DNA of 7,727 bases from Acidocella sp. (GTDB taxonomy: Bacteria; Pseudomonadota; Alphaproteobacteria; Acetobacterales; Acetobacteraceae), in contig JAQNCU010000125.1 in assembly GCA_029077775.1 (NCBI GenBank), positions 1 through 7,727 on the forward strand, given 5' to 3'. Positions 1 through 5,650 of the stretch are shown piece after piece (within the stretch, counting starts at the first letter, position 1; each line of letters begins with the position of its first letter). The position numbers and the translations under genes are program-made. The notes below the pieces were generated by a model. That model ran no database searches. It had not been told where the DNA came from and was given only the letters and a program-made list of their open reading frames with translations.

Positions 1-360
1 GTGACGCGCGCAGGCGATGTGGCGAATAAGATTGGCACCTATCTGAAGGCGCTCGCGGCGCGCGATACTGGCGTGCCGTTGTGGGTGGCGCTGCCATCAT
101 CGACGATCGATTGGACGATTGCCGATGGGCTTTCGGACATCCCAATCGAGGAACGTGCGGCAACCGAGGTCACGACGATGACCGGGCGGGCCCTGGATGG
201 TTCGGTTGCCACAATCAGGATTGTGCCCAAGGACAGCCCCGCCGCAAACCCGGCCTTTGACGTGACGCCCGCCCGGTTGGTCTCGGGGCTGATCACTGAG
301 CGGGGGTTATGCGCGGCCGATGAATTTTCGTTGCGCCAGATGTTTCACGAGCTTGCGTAA
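1..360 (+). CDS. mtnA: S-methyl-5-thioribose-1-phosphate isomerase MtnA, C-terminal part (5' end outside window)
   Basis: MtnA isomerises the aldose S-methyl-5-thioribose 1-phosphate to the ketose S-methyl-5-thioribulose 1-phosphate in the cytosolic methionine salvage pathway. The 119 visible codons carry the typical C-terminal signatures of this eIF2B-related family: GDVANKIGTYLKAL near residue 5, GVPLWVALPSSTIDW around residues 24-38, IPIEERAATEVT around residues 47-58, and NPAFDVTPARLVSGLITERG around residues 83-102. The frame is open at base 1. The first codon is GTG, but it corresponds to an internal valine just before the GDVANK motif, so the gene is cut by the window edge and does not start here; about two thirds of a usual 350-370 aa protein is missing. 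It ends in TAA, 19 bp before the end of a convergent GST gene. Family identification is firm; the catalytic region cannot be checked. Confidence 0.95.
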   Translation: MTRAGDVANKIGTYLKALAARDTGVPLWVALPSSTIDWTIADGLSDIPIEERAATEVTTMTGRALDGSVATIRIVPKDSPAANPAFDVTPARLVSGLITERGLCAADEFSLRQMFHELA

Positions 361-379
361 GGCTTTGGTTTTGCGCTCT
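361..379. other. 19-bp convergent gap between mtnA and the etherase-type GST gene
   Basis: The stop codons of two convergent genes are only 19 bp apart. I looked for a dyad followed by a T-run on either strand, in the gap and in the flanking coding ends, and found none. If transcripts end here, it must be Rho-dependent or inside the opposite gene, which would give overlapping 3' ends. Confidence 0.6.
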
Positions 380-1045
380 CTATAACCCGTAGCATTCGAG
401 CACCGCGGACATCCACGCGGCGATGATGGGCTCCTCGCCCAGCAAGGGCGTGGCACTGGTGAGCACGGCCCATTGCAGCGCCCCGAATATGATATGATCA
501 GCATAAGCCGGTGCCGTACCCGCGATGAAAGGCTGGGCCTTCAGCGTACCACGCAAAGGCGCCAGACCGGCTGTTAAAGCCTTTGTGGCAGCAGGGCGCT
601 GCGCGTTAATGTCTTCAATTGTCATGCCCCAGGCGCGCTCACGCGAGTCTCGGAAATAGGCTTTGTCGCGCGGGTCGAGTTTGACGAAAATGTCGGGCAA
701 TACGATGCGTGCGACCAGCGGGTGCAACACATCCTCAGTCCAGGATTTTACGAACCGGGTGATCGCGCGGGCGGCCGGATCAGCAAATAAGGCGGGCTCG
801 TTCGGGTAGGTAGCTTCGAGGTATTCAGCGATGATCTCGCTGTCATGGATGGTACGCGCGCCATCGACCAGCACGGGCACCTTGCCCTGACCAGAGAAGG
901 CGATGGCATCTTTCTCGGTGAACCGCCAGGGTATGGTCTCATACTCCAGATTTTTATGTGCCAGTGCGAGTTTTGTGCGCCAGCAATACGGGCTGAAGAG
1001 GAGCGTCTCATCGGCGGCGGCGAGTTCGTAGAGCTTACGGCTCAT
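380..1045 (-). CDS. Glutathione S-transferase family protein, LigE/etherase-like N-terminal domain
   Basis: This 221-aa protein has the two-domain GST layout. The thioredoxin-like N-terminal domain (about residues 3-80) has the SPYCWRTK motif at 18-25, in the active-site position where LigE-type beta-etherases have SPYVWRTK. It also has the cis-proline in GKVPVLVDG (P57) and the D68-S69 pair expected to bind the gamma-glutamyl part of glutathione. An all-helical C-terminal domain follows, with an APAYADHIIFGALQW segment typical of that domain. The substrate is unknown; similarity to etherases does not imply lignin breakdown. The start ATG overlaps the stop of the upstream yfcG-like gene (ATGA), and the Shine-Dalgarno is weak (AGG only), so translation probably depends on coupling. 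The protein stops right after YGL, a little earlier than I recall for relatives. Family confidence is high, function low. Confidence 0.9.
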   Translation of the reverse strand: MSRKLYELAAADETLLFSPYCWRTKLALAHKNLEYETIPWRFTEKDAIAFSGQGKVPVLVDGARTIHDSEIIAEYLEATYPNEPALFADPAARAITRFVKSWTEDVLHPLVARIVLPDIFVKLDPRDKAYFRDSRERAWGMTIEDINAQRPAATKALTAGLAPLRGTLKAQPFIAGTAPAYADHIIFGALQWAVLTSATPLLGEEPIIAAWMSAVLECYGL

Positions 1046-1728
1046 CGCGCGGCCTGGCCAAAAAGAATGGCTTTTGATGCCTCGCTGACCGTGGGGGCGG
1101 TGTTTATGGACGCGACAAGATCATAGGCGCGGATAACCGCCGGGCGGGATTTGATGCTGTGGAACCAGCGCTTCAGATGCGGAAACTCATCAAGATTTTG
1201 TTGCTGGCGTTCATGCGGAACAATCCAAGGATAGCTTGCCATATCGGCGATTGAATAGTCACCGGCAATAAACGCCCGGTCCGCGAGGCGCTTGTTCAGC
1301 ACGCCGTAGAGCCGGTTGGTCTCTTTGATATAACGCTCCATCGCATAGGGGATACGCTCGGGCGCGTATTGCACGAAATGGTGGTTTTGTCCGGCCATGG
1401 GGCCAAGGCCGCCCATCTGCCAATATAGCCATTGGAGCGTTTCCATGCGGCTGCGCAGGTCCGGACCGATGAATTTTTTGGTCTTGTCGGCCAGATATTC
1501 AAGGATCGCGCCGGACTCGAACACGCTGATGGCAGCACCGCCATCAGCAGGTGCGGTATCGAGGATGGCCGGAATCCGGTTATTAGGGGCGAGTTTGAGG
1601 AAATCAGCCCCGAATTGTTCGCCGTTTGAGATGTTGATGGGAAAAATTTTATAGTCGAGACCGGCTTCTTCAAGAAATATTGTGATCTTGTGGCCGTTCG
1701 GTGTGGTCCAATAATAAAGTTCGATCAT
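1042..1728 (-). CDS. yfcG: YfcG-type (nu-class) glutathione transferase / GSH-dependent disulfide-bond oxidoreductase
   Basis: This 228-aa protein closely resembles E. coli YfcG, a nu-class GST with disulfide reductase activity that binds glutathione without the usual catalytic Tyr/Ser/Cys. The N-terminal domain opens with MIELYYWTTPNGHKIT, keeping T9 and N11, the residues at the YfcG active site. The cis-proline is P53 in NNRIPAILD, and the E71-S72 pair lies in VFESGAILEYLA. The helical domain starts with the family motif LQWLYWQMGGLGPMAGQNHHF (about 98-118) and later has the YSIADMASYPW block. The likely role is cytosolic thiol/disulfide homeostasis. It lies 11 bp after pepN, with a good Shine-Dalgarno that shares bases with the pepN stop, and overlaps the following GST gene by 4 bp. 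Length matches YfcG/YghU proteins (about 215-290 aa). The gene symbol is by similarity only. Confidence 0.94.
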   Translation of the reverse strand: MIELYYWTTPNGHKITIFLEEAGLDYKIFPINISNGEQFGADFLKLAPNNRIPAILDTAPADGGAAISVFESGAILEYLADKTKKFIGPDLRSRMETLQWLYWQMGGLGPMAGQNHHFVQYAPERIPYAMERYIKETNRLYGVLNKRLADRAFIAGDYSIADMASYPWIVPHERQQQNLDEFPHLKRWFHSIKSRPAVIRAYDLVASINTAPTVSEASKAILFGQAAR

Positions 1729-1734
1729 GTGCTA

Positions 1735-1742
1735 TCTCCCTA
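1735..1742 (-). promoter_or_regulatory. Shine-Dalgarno of the yfcG-like gene fused to the pepN stop codon
   Basis: Read on the minus strand, the junction is TAGGGAGATAGCACATG. The pepN stop TAG supplies the first bases of the purine run AGGGAGA, and six bases separate this run from the ATG. A ribosome terminating on pepN therefore sits exactly on the initiation site of the next gene, which favours termination-reinitiation coupling and confirms the start chosen for the yfcG-like gene. Confidence 0.8.
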
Positions 1743-4334
1743 TGCAAGTGCCTTGGATGCCATCTCGAATGTATTGTGGCTGAGGGTGCCCTGGGCAAGA
1801 ATTCGTTCGAGCTCGGCTTTCATTATGCTCTGACGGGTCGTGTCATATTTCCGCCAAGACCCCATCGCCGTGGCAAGGCGTGCGGCGATTTGCGGGTTTT
1901 TCTGGTCCAGGGCGATGATGGTGTCAGCGAGCAGCCGGTATCCGGCGCCCGAGACATCATGGAATTTAGACATGTTGGCGCTGAAGACGCCGATTAATGC
2001 GCGCACGCGGTTGGGATTACGCATGTCGAAATCTGGATGCGCGGTGAGTGCTGCAACGCGCGCCAACGTGTCTGGGGCACCAGCGCGGGCCTGAACCGCG
2101 AACCATTTGTCGAGCACCAGCGGGTTGTGCCGCCAGGTTTTATAAAAATCATTCAGGGCGTCATCGCGCGCCGCATCCTCGGTTTCAACAAGGGTGGAGA
2201 GCGCAGCCAGCGTGTCGGTCATGTTGGCGGCGGCGACGAATTGCGACGCGGCAGTTAAGACGTCGCCCGCGGCGGCGAGATATGAAAGGGCGGCGTTTTT
2301 AAGTGCCCGTCCCGCCATGGCGGGACCCGAGATATCATGCGGATCGATGGTGCTGAACTGTTTGTAGGCGGCCCGAAATTCCGCAGAAAGCGCCTCGCCA
2401 AGCGCACGGCGCGTAGCCTCTCGCACCACCCGGATGGAATCAGGGTGGATGATGTCCATCTCCTCGGCCAACAATGTTTCCGAGGGCAGCAAGATCGCTT
2501 CAGCGGTGAAGGCAGGGTCGGTCGCCGCATCCCGCAATGTGGCGGCGATGGCGTCCCGCAGCCCCGTATCGAGTGTGAACGGGATGCCTTTCTGGTGCGC
2601 GTCGATAGCGTCCAGCAATGCCAGCGTGGCGTATTGCTGTAATGCGTCCCAGCGGTTGAACAAATCCGCATCGTTCGCGGCGAGAAAGGCGAGGCGGGCG
2701 CGGCTTTGTCCTTTCATTTTTATCGGCGCCGAGAAATTACGGAACAGTGAGGGCACCGGGGGTTCCTCCACGTCCTCGAATACAAAACTCTGTTCGGCGT
2801 CTGTCATGATCAGCGTACCGTGACGCAGATCGCGGCCAGCGGCATTGAGCAGGCCAAATGAGATGGGGATCAAGAACGGCGCTTTGGCCGGTTGTCCTGG
2901 GGTGGGGCGCGTGTATTGGCGCAGCGTGAGACAGAAGCTGCGGCTTTGTGGATCGTAGGCCTCGGTAACCGTGATTTCGGGTGTTCCGGCCTGCTCATAC
3001 CAGCGCATCATCTGGCTGAGATCGGTTTCAGGTGCCGCCTTTTGCATGGCGTTGAGGAAATCCTCGACCGTAGCGGCGGAATTGTCGTTCTCGGCGATGT
3101 AGATATCCATGCCTCTGCGGAAGGCGGCCGCACCGATCACCGTGCGGTACATGCGCACCACCTCGGCGCCTTTCTCGTAGATCGTCGTGGTATAGAAATT
3201 ATTGATCTCAAGATAGCTGGCCGGACGCACGGCATGGGCGAGCGGGCTGGCATCGCTCCGAAACTGGGTCGCGCGCAGCAGGCGGACATCGGCGATGCGC
3301 TTGACGGCGGCGGAGAATTGATCAGCCATATATTCCTGATCGCGGAATACGGTGAGACCCTCTTTCAACGAAAGCTGAAACCAGTCCCGGCACGTTACGC
3401 GATCGCCGGTCCAGTTATGGAAATATTCATGCGCGATGACGCGCTCGACATTCTGGAAATCGGCATCCGTGGCGGTGGCGGGTTTGGCCAGGACAAAGGC
3501 GGTGTTGAAGATGTTCAGGCCTTTGTTTTCCATGGCGCCAGCGTTGAAATCACTGACCGCGGCGATGTTGAATATGTCGAGGTCATATTCGAGGCCGAAG
3601 ACATCCTCGTCCCATGTCATGGAATTTTTCAGGGCGTACATTGCGTGACCGCAGGCATCCTCATCGCCCTTCGCGACCCAGATGCCGAGTTCCACAAGGC
3701 GGCCGGATTTGGTGGTGAATTGATCGCGGACGGGGACGAGGTCGGCGGCGACGAGGGCGAATAAATATGAGGGCTTGGGATGTGGGTCCTCCCAAATGGC
3801 CCAGGCTTGCGATCCCTCAACGCCCTCGGCGATTTTATTGCCGTTGGAGAGAAGAACGGGATAGGCCGCACGGTCAGCGCGCAAGGTGACGCGGTAGCGC
3901 GCCATAACATCGGGGCGGTCGGGGAAATAGGTGATGCGCCGGAAGCCCTCGGGCTCGCATTGCGTGAAAAAGCCTGTGCCGGACATGTACAGACCTGAAA
4001 GCTCCGTATTCTCGGACGGGTTGATTTTGACCTCGGTCTCCAGCGTGCACGCCGCCGGGGCGTCGTGAATGGTCAATGATGTCTTATCAAGCGTGTAGCG
4101 GTTATCGCCCAGTGCCTCGCCATTCAGCGTCACGCCGTGCAATTCCATCTCGCGACCATGGAGGACCAGGGGACCAGGTGCCTGGCGGCGGAGTTTCAAG
4201 GTGGCGCGCACGATCGTCGCTTTGGGGTCCAGGGTGAAGTCCAGCTCGACATGATCGACCGCAAAGGCGGGCGCGGTGTAATCGCTAAGTTTAATTTCGG
4301 TGCGCGATGGTGGTGCAATCTGTCCGTCAGCCAT
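1740..4334 (-). CDS. pepN: Aminopeptidase N (M1 family zinc metallopeptidase)
   Basis: PepN is the broad-specificity cytosolic alanyl aminopeptidase that removes N-terminal residues during the last steps of protein turnover. The 864 aa match the usual length (E. coli, 870). The N-terminal beta domain carries GTGFFTQCEPEGFRRITYFPDRPDV (about 119-143). The substrate-binding GAMEN motif is at 266-270, and the zinc site HEYFHNW is followed by KEGLTVFRDQE, giving ligands H302, H306 and E325 with general base E303. Y386 in YTTTIYEKGAEVVRMY is the transition-state tyrosine. Each of these is offset by five from E. coli H297/E298/H301/E320/Y381. The rest is the Ig-like domain and the helical C-terminal domain. 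All catalytic residues are present, so the enzyme should be active. The start is supported by AAAGGGAG five bases upstream. It is the first gene of a minus-strand operon with two GSTs. Confidence 0.98.
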   Translation of the reverse strand: MADGQIAPPSRTEIKLSDYTAPAFAVDHVELDFTLDPKATIVRATLKLRRQAPGPLVLHGREMELHGVTLNGEALGDNRYTLDKTSLTIHDAPAACTLETEVKINPSENTELSGLYMSGTGFFTQCEPEGFRRITYFPDRPDVMARYRVTLRADRAAYPVLLSNGNKIAEGVEGSQAWAIWEDPHPKPSYLFALVAADLVPVRDQFTTKSGRLVELGIWVAKGDEDACGHAMYALKNSMTWDEDVFGLEYDLDIFNIAAVSDFNAGAMENKGLNIFNTAFVLAKPATATDADFQNVERVIAHEYFHNWTGDRVTCRDWFQLSLKEGLTVFRDQEYMADQFSAAVKRIADVRLLRATQFRSDASPLAHAVRPASYLEINNFYTTTIYEKGAEVVRMYRTVIGAAAFRRGMDIYIAENDNSAATVEDFLNAMQKAAPETDLSQMMRWYEQAGTPEITVTEAYDPQSRSFCLTLRQYTRPTPGQPAKAPFLIPISFGLLNAAGRDLRHGTLIMTDAEQSFVFEDVEEPPVPSLFRNFSAPIKMKGQSRARLAFLAANDADLFNRWDALQQYATLALLDAIDAHQKGIPFTLDTGLRDAIAATLRDAATDPAFTAEAILLPSETLLAEEMDIIHPDSIRVVREATRRALGEALSAEFRAAYKQFSTIDPHDISGPAMAGRALKNAALSYLAAAGDVLTAASQFVAAANMTDTLAALSTLVETEDAARDDALNDFYKTWRHNPLVLDKWFAVQARAGAPDTLARVAALTAHPDFDMRNPNRVRALIGVFSANMSKFHDVSGAGYRLLADTIIALDQKNPQIAARLATAMGSWRKYDTTRQSIMKAELERILAQGTLSHNTFEMASKALA

Positions 4335-4339
4335 GAGAA

Positions 4340-4347
4340 CTCCCTTT
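4340..4347 (-). promoter_or_regulatory. pepN Shine-Dalgarno sequence
   Basis: The minus strand reads AAAGGGAG, then TTCTC, then the ATG of pepN: a strong purine-rich ribosome binding site with five-base spacing. It fixes the pepN start at position 4334. Confidence 0.8.
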
Positions 4348-4413
4348 GGTGCAGGCGGGTGCGGCCAGTTGCCAGTTGGTCAACAGAGCCGTCAGACCAC
4401 TAGCGAACCGCGC

Positions 4414-4434
4414 CCATCACCGCATATGGTGTGG
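4414..4434 (+). repeat. Imperfect hairpin flush against the FemAB-like start codon
   Basis: The arm CCA-T-CACC (4414-4421) pairs with GGTGTGG (4428-4434) around the six-base loop GCATAT. This gives seven base pairs (CACC/GGTG plus CCA/TGG) with a single bulged T. It ends two bases before the ATG at 4436 and takes up the position where a Shine-Dalgarno would lie. It could be an RNA hairpin limiting initiation, a DNA operator half, or chance. Confidence 0.4.
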
Positions 4435-4435
4435 T

Positions 4436-5590
4436 ATGGCGGATGGAACACCTCATTTATCGTTGGATGTCTATCCCCACATCGCCGATGTCGGACAGGA
4501 AGCCTGGGATGGCTGCGCCGGGGACGATAATCCGTTTGTCTCATACGGGTTTTTATCGGCGCTGGAGGATAGTGGCTCGGTGGGTCCAAGGACCGGGTGG
4601 CACCCGCGTTATGCGGTGTTGCGCGATGAGGCGGGTGCGGTGGCGGCGGTGGCACCGGTTTATGCAAAAACAAATTCCTACGGGGAGTATGTTTTCGACC
4701 ATGCCTGGGCCAATGCGCTGGAGCGTGCGGGTGGCCGGTATTACCCCAAGCTGCAAGTGGCTGTGCCGTTCTCACCCGTGCCAGGCCCGCGTTTTTTGGC
4801 CAAGAAAGATGTCGGCGTGCCCGCGATGGCGACGGCGCTGGCGCAATTGGCGGGAGAGCTTGATTGCTCATCAGTCCATGCCACGTTTTGCACCGAAGCC
4901 GAATGGCGGGCGATGGGTGAAGCCGGGTGGCTAACCCGGCTGGGCACGCAATATCACTGGGAAAACCAGGGGTATGAGAGTTTCGACGGGTTTCTCGACG
5001 CGCTCGCCTCGCGCAAGCGCAAAGCCATCAGGCGCGAGCGGCGGGAGGCGCAGGCCGGACTCACGTTTAAGGCGCTGAGCGGGGATGCGTTGACGCCAGC
5101 GATATGGGAGGCTTTTTATCAGTTTTATCTATCAACGGTGGACCGCAAATGGGGTGGCGCCTATTTAACGGCTGAGTTCTTCCCCTTATTGGGCGCGCGG
5201 CTGGCCGATAAAATCGTGCTGATGATCGCGGAACGCGAAGGCAAGCCGATTGCCGGCGCGTTAAACCTGCGCAGCGATACCGTGCTTTATGGCCGTAACT
5301 GGGGCTCCACGGAGGATGTTCCGTTTTTGCATTTTGAACTGTGCTACTATCAGGCGATCGATTACGCGATCGCGCATGGGATGGCACGGGTGGAGGCAGG
5401 CGCGCAGGGCGAACACAAAATCCAGCGTGGTTATCTGCCCCGGCCTACGTATTCCGCGCATTATATCCGCCATGCCGGGTTGCGGCGCGCAGTGGCGGAA
5501 TTTCTGGAGTCTGAGCGCGCCGGAATGGCCGAGGCGATGGCCGCGATGACGGCGGAGAGCCCGTATAAAAAATCTGGCGAGGCCGGGTGA
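4436..5590 (+). CDS. FemAB-like / GNAT-fold family protein (DUF482, PF04339 type)
   Basis: The 384-aa protein matches the family annotated as peptidoglycan biosynthesis/recognition or GNAT-like N-acetyltransferase (DUF482, FemAB-like). Visible family blocks are NPFVSYGFLSALEDSGSVG (about 32-50), TGWHPRY (53-59), SYGEYVFDHAWANA (81-94), GGRYYPKLQVAVPFSPVPGPR (about 99-119), the FLHFELCYYQAIDYAI block, and GAQGEHKIQRGY from 322. The fold is that of acyl/aminoacyl transferases, but the biochemical activity of DUF482 proteins is not established to my knowledge. No signal peptide or membrane segment is seen, so it is probably cytosolic. The frame stays open upstream to a TTG at 4346, but ATG 4436 gives the usual family N-terminus. 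It lacks a good Shine-Dalgarno and a hairpin abuts it. A gltX follows 60 bp downstream on the same strand. Confidence 0.88.
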   Translation: MADGTPHLSLDVYPHIADVGQEAWDGCAGDDNPFVSYGFLSALEDSGSVGPRTGWHPRYAVLRDEAGAVAAVAPVYAKTNSYGEYVFDHAWANALERAGGRYYPKLQVAVPFSPVPGPRFLAKKDVGVPAMATALAQLAGELDCSSVHATFCTEAEWRAMGEAGWLTRLGTQYHWENQGYESFDGFLDALASRKRKAIRRERREAQAGLTFKALSGDALTPAIWEAFYQFYLSTVDRKWGGAYLTAEFFPLLGARLADKIVLMIAEREGKPIAGALNLRSDTVLYGRNWGSTEDVPFLHFELCYYQAIDYAIAHGMARVEAGAQGEHKIQRGYLPRPTYSAHYIRHAGLRRAVAEFLESERAGMAEAMAAMTAESPYKKSGEAG

Positions 5591-5596
5591 TGCCGG

Positions 5597-5624
5597 GGTG
5601 TGGGAGGTGCGAACTTCCCGCGCT
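5597..5624 (+). repeat. Hairpin with GCGA tetraloop in the gltX leader
   Basis: In the 60-base gap before gltX, positions 5597-5608 can pair with 5613-5624 around the loop GCGA (5609-5612), a GNRA-type tetraloop. The seven loop-proximal pairs (GGGAGGT with ACTTCCC) are Watson-Crick except for one G-U; five more pairs, three of them G-U, extend the stem to 12 bp. The following bases are GGTTAAATTG, not a U-run, so it is not a typical intrinsic terminator. A GGAGG core (5603-5607) lies inside the stem, with no start codon at usable spacing. Confidence 0.5.
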
Positions 5625-5650
5625 GGTTAAATTGGGCTATCGGCTGCGGG

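Larger units (their letters stand above)
4335..4435. promoter_or_regulatory. Divergent intergenic region between pepN and the FemAB-like gene
   Basis: These 101 bp must hold the 5' signals of both divergent units. The pepN side has a clear Shine-Dalgarno (4340-4347). On the minus strand TTGACC (4378-4383) resembles a -35 box, but no A/T-rich -10 follows at 16-18 bp. On the plus strand TTGCCA (4369-4374) and TTGGTC (4376-4381) are equally unconvincing. The 7-mer CCAGTTG occurs twice in perfect tandem (4365-4371 and 4372-4378). A short dyad (4414-4434) abuts the plus-strand start codon. Promoters are expected here, but I cannot place them with confidence. Confidence 0.5.

Noticed and set aside
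2892..3764. Long plus-strand open frame of about 290 codons antisense to pepN
   Set aside because: It lies entirely inside pepN, opposite its zinc-site region. Its translation shows no recognisable domain, and long antisense frames are common in GC-rich coding sequence.
4346..4435. 30-codon upstream extension of the FemAB-like gene from a TTG
   Set aside because: The added sequence has no family similarity and would overlap the pepN leader; the conserved N-terminal pattern begins at ATG 4436.
4392..4871. Minus-strand open frame of about 159 codons opposite the FemAB-like gene
   Set aside because: It is low-complexity, Pro/Arg/His-rich and antisense to conserved DUF482 blocks; there is no sign of a real gene.
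5600..5650. Alternative GTG start giving gltX a 17-residue N-terminal extension
   Set aside because: The extension has no resemblance to GluRS N-termini, the GTG lies inside the predicted hairpin, and ATG 5651 places the APSPTG motif at the normal distance from the start.
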